Below are positions 1 to 11,983 of a DNA stretch of 64,000 nucleotides, one piece after another (position 1 is the first letter of the stretch; each line of letters starts with the position of its first letter). The position numbers and the translations under genes were made by a program. The notes beneath the pieces are model-generated. The model worked only from the letters and a program-made list of their open reading frames with translations, searched no databases and was not told the DNA's origin. The stretch is from Akebia trifoliata (taxonomy: Eukaryota > Streptophyta > Magnoliopsida > Ranunculales > Lardizabalaceae), in NCBI GenBank assembly GCA_017979445.1, contig CM030716.1:12117276-12181275 (forward strand). Reading direction: 5' to 3'.

Positions 1-943
1 AAAAAACGGAATGTCCTTGATTCACATAATCTACTGGAGATTCGGAGGATTTGGTTTCTTTGCAAGTGACTGCTTGCATTTGGGCTGGACTTTGGGATGG
101 ACATATGGTGTAGTTTCCTTTATATGTCCAGCCCAAAGTCCATTTTGCTAAGGTGTTTTTGGGCTGGACATATTGTGCAGTTTCCTTTATACAACCCTCA
201 ATCTTAGTTCAACGTATCATCCACAGACGGATTACCAAAGTGAGGTAGTTAATCGATGTCTGGAAAGTTATCTCCGTTGCATTACTGGTGCACGACCTAA
301 GGAGTGGGTTAAGTGGATCGCTCTTGCTGAATAGTGTCACAATACAACTACTCATTCATCTACCAAATTAACACCATATGAAGTTGTTTATGGGACCCCA
401 CCACCACCAAGTTTGCTATCCTATGTTCCTGGCACGTGTCGGTTCAAGCAGTTGATGATATCCTGAAGAATAGAGAGCAAATTATGAATATTTGGCAAGA
501 GAATTTACAATTTGCCTAAGATCGAATGAAGAGGTTTGCTGATTTGAACATGATCGAGTGAGATTTTTCGGTGGGAGATTGGGTTTATTTGAGACTCCAG
601 CCATATCGACAACACTCTGTAGCCTTACAAAAAATCTTAAAACTTACCCTATGGTTCTATGGGCCTTATCAAATTCTACAGAAAATTGGTCTTTCATGTG
701 TCATGTTTGAAGAAAAAGTTGGGGTTTCACACTCAACCACAAGCTTCTTTACCAGGAGTGTTACAGTCCCCAACCGAAGCTATTCTGAAACATCGAATGA
801 TTAAGGAGGGAAATCATGTTGTTACCAAAGTCTTGATCAAAAGGCAAGGAGCTGCAGCGGAGGATGCCACGTGGGAGCCCTACTATTCCATAGCTGAGTT
901 TTTTCCAGATTCCTTGAGGACAAGGTTGCTTGATGAGGAGGGA
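1..943 (+). pseudogene. Chromovirus (Ty3/gypsy) integrase and chromodomain remnant
   Basis: This is the 3' end of a decayed Ty3/gypsy pol polyprotein. Around 205-330 the reading gives [20 protein letters not shown], the conserved C-terminal part of the integrase core, followed by a THSSTKLTPYEVVYG block near 350-400. The GDWVYLRLQPYRQ block (571-620) is the usual integrase C-terminal segment. Residues around 790-948 (HRMIKEGNHVVTKVLIK, then ATWEP) form a chromodomain-like tail, which in this lineage targets integration to chromatin. Stops and frame changes interrupt the reading, for example in the integrase near 330 and between the frames at 571-804 and 659-949, so the element is not functional. 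It runs off the left edge of the window and is followed directly by its 3' LTR. Confidence 0.85.
87..141. repeat. Short inverted repeat in the chromovirus remnant
   Basis: The arms at 87-105 and 123-141 are reverse complements over 19 bases with one mismatch (GGACTTTGGGATGGACATA against its partner), with a 17-base spacer. A further direct copy of the 'gggctggacata' segment lies near 164-176. The sequence interrupts the integrase reading and is not part of the coding consensus, so it is probably a small rearrangement within the dead element. Confidence 0.7.
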
Positions 944-1230
944 TGTTGATACGTGCCTGTGTATGTGGGTTAGTTGTACATATGTGGGAGTAATTATAGG
1001 AAGTGGGTCTGTTCTGTTTTAGCCATGTTCTTTCTGTTCTGTTTTAGGCATGTTCTTAGTGATTGAATTAGCTAGTTATCCTAAAAGAGTCGGTAGTAGT
1101 GGTAGTAGTTGGTGGAGTCAGTTATCTCATGTGTTAGTTTCAGCAAGTCAGAAGGAGCTATTGTATAAAGCATAGCATTTATCAATGAAAATGCTAAGGA
1201 TTAACTCCTTCCGAGGTGTGGCTATCATCA
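944..1230 (+). repeat. 3' LTR of the chromovirus
   Basis: The segment starts TGTTGATACG immediately after the chromodomain stop codon and ends TATCATCA, giving the canonical TG...CA ends over 287 bp. Short LTRs directly abutting the chromodomain ORF are usual for chromoviruses. The start is well placed; the end is inferred from the CA dinucleotide and from LINE coding sequence appearing just after it. The 5' LTR is outside the window. Confidence 0.65.
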
Positions 1231-2183
1231 AAATAGTCGATTGATTTTAGATTTTTGAATTCTAAGAAGAAATCACGTATATTCTAATGACATCTATGTA
1301 CCAAAAATTCATGGAATTGAAGGAATTTTGCACCTAATTTTTGCGGACGACGTCTTAGTATTCTTGAAAAATGAGGTTTCTTCATTGAACCCCATTCATG
1401 AAGTTTTAAACTTCTTTTAAGCTTTGTCTGGTCTTCAAGTGAACAATGAAAAAAGTCTAGTATTCTTCACGGAATCATGTTCAACTTAAAAGTTTGGTTT
1501 AGAAGCTCTAGGCTTTAGGAGAGCTTTGCTTCCAGTAAAATATTTGGTTCTACCACTTTTTTATCTTGTCTTACCCATTCCATGTGTCAACCTTCAATTC
1601 ATAATGTCTAATAGAAGGGTAGTACGCAGGTTAGTTAGAACTCATAAAATTAGTTTACTCAAGTTTCCAAATTTTTTAATTGGCTTCTTTTAATACTCAA
1701 TCTTTGGAGTGGTCCTTCCTTGAAAAAAAAAAGAATCCTTCCATTATTTTCAATGGAATAGCGTGTGTTCCCTTTTTTATTCTGGTGGCCTTGGCATTCA
1801 AAGTTTTAGTGATATATAGTAATAATGTGGGAATGTCTAAGTTATTTTGCCTCATGGTGGAAAATAAAAAATTGTGGATTAAATGGATGAGAAGTAGAAA
1901 TGTGGGATTTGGTGACATTTGGCAGTCAAGCTCCCCAAAATGCCCCCTGGTCATAGAGGGGAATATTAAAAGCTAGAGAATTTTTGATGCAAAACATCTA
2001 AATGTCGATGAGAAATGGAATAAATACTCTAATGTGGAGAAACCCCTGGATTGAAGGTGGAAGTATTATTGCAATATTTGGAAAGAAAATTATGAACCAA
2101 TTGCACAGTCATTTGGATGCTAAGGTTGAGGAGTTTATTGAAGGTAATGTGATGAGTAGGTTTTATACCTACGAATTAACCAC
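1231..2183 (+). mobile_element. LINE fragment, left half (reverse transcriptase and downstream)
   Basis: This is a decayed non-LTR retrotransposon in sense orientation. The RT catalytic motif is legible at about 1338-1360 as HLIFADDVLVF, followed by SGLQVNNEKS and LPVKYLVLPL, the block order expected downstream of the F/YADD motif in plant L1-type LINEs. At 1680-1976 a tryptophan-rich stretch with KLWIKWM matches the segment between the RT and the zinc-binding domain. Stops and frameshifts are frequent. The reading breaks at 2183 where an LTR retrotransposon begins and resumes at 10261, so this is the left part of one LINE split by that insertion. The RT fingers and endonuclease are missing on the left, where the chromovirus LTR abuts it. 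Confidence 0.8.
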
Positions 2184-3501
2184 TTTTAAATATAATATTT
2201 TGTTAATTTTAGAGTTTTTTAGTTGTTTTTAGTTAAATTTAGTTTATTTTATACTTTTTATGTGATTCTATGTTTTTATTACGTTTTTATGCTTATTTTG
2301 CAGTTTAGGAACAGTATGGGCATTAAGATATTTGACAACATTTAAGAGAAAATTCTGACTTAAATTGGTTCACTCTCGGAAGAAGGAAGCTAAGCATACA
2401 AGTTAAAAATTCTTCAAGCCGCATCTTGATAGAAAACGAGACCGCGACGGGAATTCAAGAATTACACAACAGAAATATGAAAATACAAGCTGCGGCATGA
2501 CATGTTTTGAGGCCATGGCCTGCTTACGTTTCCAGTTTTACACGTTAATTTTTGGTGACTGAATTAAAGATGGATTTTGGGACTCTTAAATCTGAATGAC
2601 TTCATACCTATAAATATGAACGAATAAGCTTTATTCTGGGGATAGAAGGGGAGAGAAGTTTTGGGGATTTTTCTTAGAGGCACAAGATCGAGAAGGAGGA
2701 TGAGAGCTGGAGATTCGACTTTTGAGTTTTATCTTTTTGAACTTTATCTCTTCTCTTGATATTTTTAAGCTCTAAGAATGACTGAATACTTTTGTGATTT
2801 TATTTTCTTTTCAATGATGAACTAATTTCTATTCTAGGGTTATAATGGAACCCATTCATGATATTTGATTAGATTTATTTATTTCTTCTATGATTCCACA
2901 TGTGATTGTTTATTCTATCCTATGTTTAATGCGATTTAATTAATTGACCATTGATTGAATTGAATCGGTGAACCTTAATAATATCGATAGAGTTGTTTCG
3001 TGTTCATGACCTAGATAGAGTAACATATGCTAATTTGAGATAGACATATACTCAAGTTACGTGTGCATCCCTTTTAAGAGCTTATTCTTAATGAATTCTT
3101 CTTGATTTAATTCTCATAGACATATAGGGAGTCAATTTAGAAGGATATTTTTATATGACCATCGACAGAGGCTTGTAGAGAATTTAGTGTTCTTGGATGA
3201 CAATTATAGTAGATTAATTTATCATAGAAGGAAAGATAATCTAATTAATTGAATTATTTGGGGGAAATTATAAACCTAGATTTTATCACTCATTGATTTT
3301 AAATCTGCAAATTTATTCTCTCCGTTATTTTTCTTGTTTATTTTTTAAATCCTATTTTTACTTTTGTTTGACTAAAATTAGAGTGAGATAAATTGGTAAT
3401 TAACAATAGATTGGTATTTAGTCTCCTTGGGGAACGATACTTTCTTATCACTTTATTACTTGTTTCGATACGTATACTTGCATGCGTAAATTTAGACAAC
3501 A
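2184..3501 (+). repeat. 5' LTR of the Athila-like element
   Basis: It is about 1318 bp and aligns end to end with 8944-10260. Its first base pair reads TT where the 3' LTR has TG, and it ends GACAACA. The region around 2600-2650 (CATACCTATAAATATGAACG) carries a TATA-like box followed by GA-rich sequence, the expected position of the element's promoter. Confidence 0.93.
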
Positions 3502-3507
3502 AGTTTT

Positions 3508-3525
3508 TGGCGCCGCTGCCGGGGA
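3508..3525 (+). promoter_or_regulatory. Primer-binding site, tRNA-Asp type
   Basis: TGGCGCCGCTGCCGGGGA begins six bases after the 5' LTR. It is one base away from the sequence complementary to the 3' end of plant tRNA-Asp used by Athila-type elements. This is where minus-strand DNA synthesis would be primed. Confidence 0.9.
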
Positions 3526-3759
3526 CTAATTTATTAATTTTTTTGTGAATATTAATTCAATCATATTTGATTTTAGACCAAACTTTTCTTTGTTTTGTAG
3601 GTGTTTGACTAGTGTATGCGTAGTACGGGGAATTCAGAACTTGGTTCTTTGGATTTTGAGATCAAGAAAACTTGTCAAAGAAATAAAAAGAATAAGTGAG
3701 AAGCTTCTCAACACCATACAATGACTGACTAAAATAATCGTAATGAGGGTCCTAAGTCT

Positions 3760-5460
3760 ATGCGGGACTATGTTGTTCCATTGGTGGATGGGATTTACAC
3801 TAGTATTCGTCGTCCAACGATACAAGCCAACAATTTTGAACTCAAGCTAGCTACTATTCAGATGGTACAAACATCTTAGTTTGGGGGTTCACATGTCGAA
3901 GATCCCAATGCACATTTAGCTAATTTTCTAGAGATATGTGCTACTTTCAAGTATAACGGTGTTGATGATGATGCTATCTAATTGCGATTATTTCCATTCT
4001 CATTGAGGGACATGGCGAAGAATTGGTTGAACTCATTACCAAGAGTGTCTATCACCACTTGGGATGACTTGGCGAAAAAGTTCCTCGCTAAATACTTTCC
4101 ACCGTCAAAAACTGCAAAGTTGAGGAATGATATCACTACTTTCGTGAAGTTGGACAGTGAATCTCTTTATGAAGCTTGGGAGAGGTACAAAGATTTGCTT
4201 CGGAGATGTCCTCATCATGCTCTATCGAAATGGTTGATCATCCAAATTTTCTACAGTGGGTTGGTTGGATTTATCAGAACGATTGTTGATACTGCAGCAG
4301 GTGGATCTCTTATGGCGAAGACATTTGAGGATGGGTATAATTTATTAGAGGAGATGGCCTCTAACAATTTCCAGTACCATATAGAGAGGATGAATCCAAG
4401 AAGAACAGCAGGAGTGCATGAATTAGATGTTCTTACTGCTTTAACAGCTCAAGTGGCATTGTTATCTAAGAAATTTGATTCATTTGGAGTTCATGCGATT
4501 CAAACTCCTACCGTTATATACAAGAATTGTGGAGACAATCATTCAGGAGATATGTGCCCTAATAATCCAGAATCTCTAAATTTTGTTGGTAGTAGGCAAA
4601 ATAATCCATACTCCAACTATTACAATCCGGGCTGGAAAAATCATCCGAACTTCTCTTGGAGTAACAACAATCAAGTTGGAGCATTTTCATCTACAAAGCC
4701 CATGTTTCAACCAAGTTATTATCCTCAAGATCCTCCTAGAGAAAAGAAGCCTTCTTTGGAAGATCTAGTACATCAGATGGGAACCAACACTAATCAGTTC
4801 ATGACAGAGACTAGAACTCAACTCCAAAGTCAAGCAGCTTCTATTCGCAATATGAAAATTCAATTGGGTCAGCTTGCTTCAACAATTAATAGCCGTCCTC
4901 AAGGAACCTTGCCTAGTAATACATAGACTAATCCAAAAAGAGATGGTAAGGAGCACTGCAATGCTATCACATTGAGGAGTGGAAAAGAGTTGAATGCTGT
5001 TGTTAAGGAACTAGATGTTTTAGTGGCAGATGAAATAATTTCTAAGGAGAAGGGTGAGCAAGAGAAAGAAGCTACAAACCAGGAGCATAACAAGCCGGGC
5101 TTAGAAAATATTACTCCCTACAACCCACCCCCACCATTTCCTCAACGTTTCAAGAAACAAAAATATGACGAGCAGTTTGCAAAGTTTTTGAATGTATTCA
5201 AGAAATTGCATATTAATATCCCATTCACTAAAGCTCTGGAACAAATGCCAAGTTATGCCAAGTTTTTTAAAGATATCTTGACTAAAAAGAGGCGATTGAG
5301 TGAATTTGAAACAGTAGGTTTGACTGAAGAGTGTAGTGCTATCATTCAAAGGAAACTTCTAGCAAAGCTTAAGGATCCAGGGAGCTTTACCATACCGTGC
5401 ACAATAGGTACCCAATTCTCTGGTAGAGCTTTGTGTGAATTGGGGCTAATATTAATCTAA
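3760..5460 (+). pseudogene. Athila-like gag polyprotein (broken)
   Basis: This is the capsid-coding region of the 2184-10260 element. The frame opening at ATG 3760 (MRDYVVPLVDGIY) continues through 3982-4926 and 4972-5460 with in-frame stops near 3878, 3979 and 4924. The block FPFSLRDMAKNWLNSLP followed by ITTWDDLAKKFLAKYFPPSK is the retrotransposon gag core. A region rich in N, P, Y and Q (about 4580-4740) and AITLRSGKEL near 4960 are the usual landmarks before the protease. The conserved CX2C-type knuckle is reduced to an NCGDNHSGDMC-like stretch. The stops make it non-coding today, although the long open stretch suggests limited time since inactivation. Confidence 0.88.
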
Positions 5461-5735
5461 TGCCACTGTCTATATTTCAAAATTTGGGATTGGGAGAAGC
5501 TTGGCCTACTACTGTGACATTTCAGTTAGCGGATAGATCACTAAAGTATCAAAGGGGGAAAATTGAAGATGTGCTTGTTAAGGTTGACAAATTTATATTC
5601 CCTGTGAATTTTATTGTTCTTGATATGGAGGAGGATAAGGATGTTCCAATCATTCTTGGCAGACCATTCTTAGCCACAAGCAGAACTCTTATTGATGTGC
5701 AAAAGGGAGAGTTTATTATGAGAGTTCAAGATTAA
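5395..5735 (+). pseudogene. Athila-like aspartic protease (active site destroyed)
   Basis: The retroviral-type protease follows gag. The family motif around the catalytic aspartate is normally LCDLGASINLMP; here the bases at 5430-5465 read LCELG, then lose one nucleotide so that the frame shifts into a stop before MPLSIFQNLGLGE resumes at 5460. The downstream part is well kept, including VLDMEEDKDVPIILGRPFLA and the LIDVQKGE segment. Both the Asp-to-Glu change and the frameshift would abolish activity, so the element cannot process its own gag. Confidence 0.85.
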
Positions 5736-5913
5736 GAGGTGACGTTTAATGTTTTCAAAGCTATGAAGTTCCCACTGAAGAACCTGAAGATTGCTATAGA
5801 ATTGATGCAGTGGACACATGTGTTCGTCATGACCATGAAAAACACTCCCATTTAACTAGCTTGAATTAGCAATCATTAATACTTACAATGAGAAAGATTT
5901 TAAGTGTTTTGAG

Positions 5914-6282
5914 TTGATGAAATCCTTGGAGACTGCATCAAAATTTTCGCGTTCTAAGCCAGAATTTGAATTGTTAGAAGTGCCACCATTAGGTTCTCAT
6001 TTGAAGCCTTCAATTCAACAATCATCATCATCAGAGCTCAAGTCTCTTCCTAGTTATTTGAGGGAGTTGCGAGATTACAAGAAAGCATTGGGATGGTCTA
6101 TAACAAATATTAAGGGGATTTGTCCTTCTACCAGCATGCAAAAAATCCGTATGGAGGAATATCATAAGCCTTTTATTGATCATCAACGTCGGCTTAACCC
6201 AATTATGAAGGACGTGGAGATCTTTGATGTGTGGGGAATTGACCATCAAAAGTCCACCATGACTCTAGCAAACCCGACATGA
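5914..6282 (+). pseudogene. Residual pol: RT start joined to an integrase scrap
   Basis: The 122-codon frame keeps the segment just before the reverse transcriptase domain (ALGWSITNIKGICPS, then EYHKPFIDHQRRLNPIMK). Immediately after it the reading changes to EIFDVWGIDH, which is normally the first part of the integrase core (FDVWGIDFMGPF), and then passes to a short tail with a stop codon. The whole RT, RNase H and most of integrase are therefore deleted at about 6210-6245. I see no target duplication or foreign DNA at the junction, so a simple internal deletion is the easiest explanation. Confidence 0.85.
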
Positions 6283-8943
6283 CTTCAGACAAAGTCAGGA
6301 TGATGACTTTAAAACAAGCGCTTCTTGGGAGGCAACCCAAGCATTCTAAACTCTCTCTTCATTTATTTTGATTTTCATTATTCTTCATTATTTTCTTTCT
6401 AATTAAAAAAAAAGTTATTTAATTTGTTTTTATTAAAATGTTTAAAATTCTTCTTAATTTTATTCAATTATGTTTTGTTGAAACATGTTGGGAGTATCTA
6501 AGCAAATAAACTACATTGGTAACATGGCACAAGTCATTGGCAGCACAAATTTTAAGAGTAGAAACCTTTACGCATTCATAGTTGCAACATTTAGCACAAA
6601 CAGCAGGTCCTGATCTCACAATTCGAATAGGTCGTGGCTTAACTCTTCTCAGGCCAAGGCATTAGTCCGTTACAGAACTGATCAGAAATATAAAAATGCG
6701 GGCCATGGCATGATACTCTACCAGGCCTCGGTCCAAAATCGTACTCAAATAGAAAAAGGGTTACACTTGCCATAATATTTCTAATGTTATAAAATTTCAC
6801 AACCAACCTTCTCTTCGTGCCTCAATGATAGAAAAGTCTTCATCTCTCTCCATCTTATCTAGTAGTACTCCTACATTTTCCTTTCAATATCCAAGGGTGG
6901 CGAAAGAGAGATCAAATCCGTGAGCATGATTTCACCAAATTTTAACGGCTATTCTGAGTACTTTCTTTGTCGATTTGACCAAATCAACTGAAGCACCATC
7001 AGGTTTTGTCTGTAAGTCTTACATTCAATTAACCTATGTTGCATATTGTGAATAAATATTTGATTATTTGGATTGAAAAATTCGAGTTTTGATTACACTT
7101 GTGGTTGTTTGAGAGTATTTGATGGATTTAATTGGTGGTTGATGTTGAGTGATTGGTGGAATGATTGATGTTGGAATGGGTGTGTGGATTGTTTGATTGA
7201 TGGAGTACTATGTGCTGCAATATGTATGGTCTTTTGTGACAGTAGCTGGTATTACTAAATTTTGGGGAGATCATTAAATTTTTGTGCACACAAGGTGTTT
7301 GTGAAAAGTTCAATGACAATGAGAGAGGTTGGGAAGGTTAAGTTGTTGAAAATTTTGGGGATTGTTTGATATACATGGTGCTTGCTGGATATAATTAAGT
7401 GCAGCTGTGATACTTGTCATTTCGACTGTTGGTGATTGGGTTACGATTAGTTGTTGTTGGAGTCGTGATTTTTAACCACTGGTTGTGAAAAGTAACAGAA
7501 TACGAACTTCAACATTTCATCTCTACTGCCAGGACTGAATGACAATAGCAATAAAGATGGCGCAGATGATGCTGATGACTCCTGACCGCCAATAAATATT
7601 TCAGGGAAGTTCTTTCACCTACCTTTGATTTTAATTGATTACATTAAGGACAACGCAATAACTAAGTTTGGGGGTGGGAGTAGTATTTTCCGAAAACTTT
7701 TTTTGATTTTTGTGTTTGCTCTAATGTGTTTAAGTTAAGGTTTTGGCATGTTTAAAAAAAAATATTTTGTGATGACTTTTGCTTGATAATCTGCAGCCAA
7801 TGATAATGATTTTGATTTAGTACATACATGATTCTTAGAAAATGATGGAGGTTGAACTTATCTATGTGTTTAATTCTAATGAAATTCAGTCTTGTTTTGA
7901 ACTCTTTTACATTGAGCTTATAATCTTGATGCACTTGGTTGTTTGATACACTTGAAGAATGTTTATGCTTTTGAGAGTGATCCATGATCTCAATGAACTC
8001 TAGAACTTATTTGATTGTTAATCGAGGTGAAATCCTAGGTTGCACTTGATTAGGGACATGATTTAGGTTATTCTTGGATCGATTGAGCCTTTTAAGCTTA
8101 CCTATGTTGATTTTATCACTAGTCTTCCCCATTGAGCCTTGTTTCCAATTTTCTTTGGCAACCACAACTCTAACCAAGTCTTTTTGTCTAATTTTTCCAA
8201 GATTTGACTCATTACCTCTTAGGCATTGATTGCTTCGGGATAATTTTGAGCTATACAAATAAGGGTTGAAGGTGAAGTTTCAGGAAAGTGGAAGGCAAAG
8301 TTTCAAGAATATTTAGTTGAGGGATCGGAAAGTACTTATGTTGAAAGAAAAGAAAAAGAAAAAAAAATTATTACTACATCCCTTCTTGTAAAAGAATGCA
8401 TTGAATCAGATAAGTTTGGGGGTGCAGTAGGATTATCCAAAAAAAAAAAAAAGTGGTGAATAAAAGGTTGTCAAGGGAATGAAGTGAAACAAGATTGAGA
8501 ATGCGAAGTGACTTAATGTTGAAATGTAAGTTTGCACTTTGTGAGAATCCTAAGAAATTGATGTGTTTAAGGGGTGATCCGAGCCACAAAATTTCTTTTT
8601 ATCCTACCTTTAACCCAGCCACACATTACAAGCTGAATAAAAGTCCTATTGATTCTTGATTAAGTGACAACCTACATTAGTGGAGAAAAACATGAAAAGT
8701 AAGCCTATGGAGTTCATTAATTTCAATATCTAGAGATCACTTGTGTTCACTCTTGATTGCATAAACTGATTTGAGTTGAAAACTGATTAAGTGATGAGGG
8801 GTTGTTTGTACATATGTGGAGGGTTCAAGGTGAGGTTGAATGACAATTGGGTTGAAAATCTAGATTGTTTCAATTTCTAAAATTTTTGAGAATTGTAAAA
8901 TTTGCGTAATCTTTGTTTTTGTTTTGCTCGAGGACTAACAAAA
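6283..8943 (+). other. Noncoding 3' region of the Athila-like element
   Basis: No coding sequence is recognisable. The segment starts with the motif AAGCGCTTCTTGGGAGGCAA at about 6318-6338, a widespread landmark after pol in Athila-like elements. It contains repeated 'taagtttgggggtg' purine blocks at about 7661 and 8410, and ends with GCTCGAGGACTAACAAAA just before the 3' LTR. The short antisense open frames here show no family resemblance. Confidence 0.8.
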
Positions 8944-10260
8944 TGTTAAGTTATAATATTTTGTTAATTTTAGAGTCTTTTAGTTGTTTTTAGTTAAATT
9001 TAGTTTATTTTATACTTTTTATGTGATTCTATGTTTTTATTTGGTTTTTATGCTTATTTTGCAGTTTAGGAACAATATAGAACATTAAGATATTTGACAA
9101 CATTTAAGAGAAAATTCTGACTTAAATTGGTTCACTCTCGGAAGAAGAAGCTAAGCATACAAGCTAAAAAGTCTTCAAGCCGCATCTTGATAGAAAACGA
9201 GACCGCGACAGAAATTCAAGAATTACACAACAGAAATATGAAAATACAAGCCGCGACATGACATGTTTTGAGGCCATGGCCTGCTTACGTTTCCAGTTTT
9301 ACACGTTAATTTTTGGTGACTGAATTAAAGATGGATTTTGGGACTCTTAAATCTGAATGACTTCATACCTATAAATATGAACGAATAAGCTTTATTCTGG
9401 GGATAGAAGGGGAGAGAAGTTTTGGGGATTTTTCTTAGAGGCACAAGATCGAGAAGGAGGATGAGAGTTGGAGATTCGACTTTTGAGTTTTATCTTTCTG
9501 AACTTTATCTCTTCTCTTGATATTTTTAAGCTCTAAGAATGACTGAATACTTTTGTGATTTTATTTTCTTTTCAATGATGAACTAATTTCTATTCTAGGG
9601 TTATAATGGAACCCATTCATGATATTTGATTAGATTTATTTATTTGTTCTATGATTCCACATGTGATTGTTTATTCTATCCTATGTTTAATGCGATTTAA
9701 TTAATTGACCATTGATTGAATTGAATCGGTGAACCTTAATAATATCGATAGAGTTGTTTCGTGTAATGACCTAGATAGAGTAACATATGCTAATTTGAGA
9801 TAGACATATACACAAGTTACGTGTGCATCCCTTTTAAGAGCTTATTCTTAATGAATTCTTCTTGATTTAATTCTCATAGACATATAGGGAGTCAATTTAG
9901 AAGGATATTTTTATATGACCATCGACAGAGGCTTGTAGAGAATTTAGTGTTCTTGGATGACAATTATAGTGGATTAATTTATCATAGAAGGAAAGATAAT
10001 CTAATTAATTGGATTGTTTGGGGGAAATTATAAACCTAGATTTTATCACTCATTGATTTTAAATCTGCAAATTTATTCTCTCCGTTATTTTTCTTGTTTA
10101 TTTTTTAAATCCTACTTTTACTTTCGTTTGGATAAAATTAGAGTGAGATAAATTGGTAATTAGCAATAGATTGGTATTTAGTCTCCGTAGGAACGATACT
10201 TTCTTATCACTTTATTACTTGTTTCGATACGTATACTTGCGTGCGTAAATTCAGACAACA
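8944..10260 (+). repeat. 3' LTR of the Athila-like element
   Basis: It starts TGTTAAGTTATAATATTTTG and ends CAGACAACA. It is near-identical to 2184-3501; differences seen are scattered single substitutions and one-base indels. Confidence 0.93.
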
Positions 10261-10899
10261 TAATGGTTGGAAGATGAAGGAATTAACGATATAAATAATA
10301 ATTTTATGATTCAAATGAAGGATTTGATTCTAAACCAGGCAATTCCTAAGAGAATTTTGGATCTAGAGTGCTATAGAAACTTAGTGAAAATGGTGATTTT
10401 TCATCTAGAATAGCTTACCAAGCAATTCGAGGAAAAAGACAACATAGAGATTGAAAAGAAATAATTTGAAATTTTTTTTCCTAAGTTTTCTTTTATTTAT
10501 TGGTTGAAAATTCAAAGAAAGTTAGCTACAGTTGAAATCTCCAGAAGAGAGGATTGCAGATTGTTTCAAGATGTTAATGGTTGAGAGAACCGAAAAGTAA
10601 TGATCAATCTGCTTTCAGCTGTGAATACATGAGCTGTATTCAGCATCAAATGATGTCCTTATGTTTTAATGATATTATTTACATGATTTGGATTGAAAGA
10701 AACAAAAGATAGTTTGAGGTAAGATGATTCAAAGATAAAAAATTCTAGAGCAAGTACAAGAAGTATTGAAATACTATGTTTGAATGAATTAAATTTGAAG
10801 AAAAGATTCAGCTAGGATAAGTGAATGAGTTTTGAAAATTTTGAAATGTTCTTATAAGAAGATTAGGTCAAAGATGTTAACTTTATTTTTGAAAAAGTT

Positions 10900-11069
10900 G
10901 TGCTGGAGTGACCTCAAGATTGTACCTCATATTGCACATCTGGATGTGAAAGTGGATACAACCATATATTCTTTTTCACTCATATCTCGATAAAAATCAT
11001 CTATGGTTCCTATACAATTTCACATTAGGATCTGTGATGTGAGGTACAATCTTGAGGTCACCTCAGCAT
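10900..11069. mobile_element. MITE with about 30-bp terminal inverted repeats (copy 1)
   Basis: The left end GTGCTGGAGTGACCTCAAGA and the reverse complement of the right end (ATGCTGAGGTGACCTCAAGA) match over about 30 bp with two or three mismatches near the tip. The element is 170 bp, noncoding and lies inside the LINE. A relative with the same tip motif is at 24148-24308. No convincing target-site duplication was found, so the superfamily is open. Confidence 0.75.
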
Positions 11070-11129
11070 TACTCTTTTGGAAATGCCCAGAGGAAAGTGT
11101 TCAAAAAATTAACACACAATAGAGCAACT

Positions 11130-11638
11130 TAGGGCTTAAAATGGGACGGTCCGGGTTGGGTGAGTATATCTATATATATCTAAATCCATTTTTTATTTGG
11201 ATTTGGATCCATAATAGAATCCGACTCAGATCCCATTAGCTTAAATTATATCCGAACCATCTTCCTTTCACTAAATCTGGATCTAGATCCGACCTGACTG
11301 AATTACTTGATTCGGGATGGATAATTTTGGTCCATCTAACATTTTTTTGCAATATTTCTTTCCTAATTGCTATGCTATTCTGTTTTACTATTATAAATCT
11401 TTTATTTTATAAGAATTCATGTTATATTAAAGTAGTAGAAATAATATATTTTGAAAAACATAAAAAAAATATATATATAATTTTCAAAGTAATATATCAT
11501 TTGGGTCTAGACGGATATAAGGATGGATCAGTTTCCAACCCAGATTCAACTCGGATCAAGGGACATCCAACCGATATTTTATTCAGGTCTACTCAAATTT
11601 CAGAGAAAACCTGACCCATTTTATGTCCTATGGAGCAT
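11130..11638. mobile_element. hAT-like nonautonomous element within the LINE
   Basis: The left end TAGGGCTTAAAATGGG pairs with TAGGACATAAAATGGG read from the right end near 11630. AGCAACT occurs on both sides (11123-11129 and 11640-11646), a plausible imperfect 8-bp target duplication that would put the right border near 11638. The interior is rich in 'ggatccgaat'-like steps, as in the better preserved hAT-type element at 24584. It has no transposase ORF. Confidence 0.55.
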
Positions 11639-11965
11639 TAGCAACTAATAATAATGGGGAAATGGTATTTATAGTTTGGTCGAACAAAAAAAAAACATTA
11701 TCGAAATGGATCAGCAAGCAATTTTGAAAGCAATGAATTATGCTCTAGTTAGGAAAATTTTAAAAATCCTTATTAGTTGTGGCTCTTTTTATTCTTTAAA
11801 ATGTATTAGAGATGAGATGATGCAGTCTTGGAAGTATGGGGAAATTTTTTAAGTAAATGAGAATGTGAATGACATCCTCAGCAGCTGTTGAGAATTCTAT
11901 TGGACTATCTATCTCTTAATTACACTCTGTTTTGTTTAGGGGGAGACCCTTTAACCCCAGCTTAT

Positions 11966-11983
11966 CAATAATAATAATAATAA
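11966..11983 (+). repeat. (AAT)n tail of the split LINE
   Basis: The repeated AAT directly follows the last LINE-like sequence (CCAGCTTATC). The unrelated minus-strand LINE at 44161-49676 has the same type of tail. Confidence 0.65.

Larger units (their letters stand above)
2184..10260 (+). mobile_element. Athila-like Ty3/gypsy retrotransposon with deleted pol
   Basis: This is a complete-ended LTR retrotransposon of about 8.1 kb. It has two LTRs of roughly 1.32 kb, a tRNA-Asp-type primer-binding site, gag, a broken protease, a short pol remnant, a long noncoding 3' region with 'aagtttgggggtg' purine motifs, and the 3' LTR. Reverse transcriptase, RNase H and nearly all of integrase are missing, so it could only have moved using enzymes supplied by a relative. 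By eye the two LTRs differ at roughly 30 positions, pointing to a fairly recent insertion compared with its decayed surroundings. It lies inside a LINE whose coding sequence resumes on the far side. No matching target-site duplication could be seen (ACCAC before, TAATG after); the first bases of the 5' LTR look altered (TT instead of TG). Confidence 0.9.

Noticed and set aside
7128..8589. Antisense frames in the 3' region of the Athila-like element, possibly an env-like gene
   Set aside because: They are short, low-complexity and show no signal peptide, membrane segment or family resemblance.
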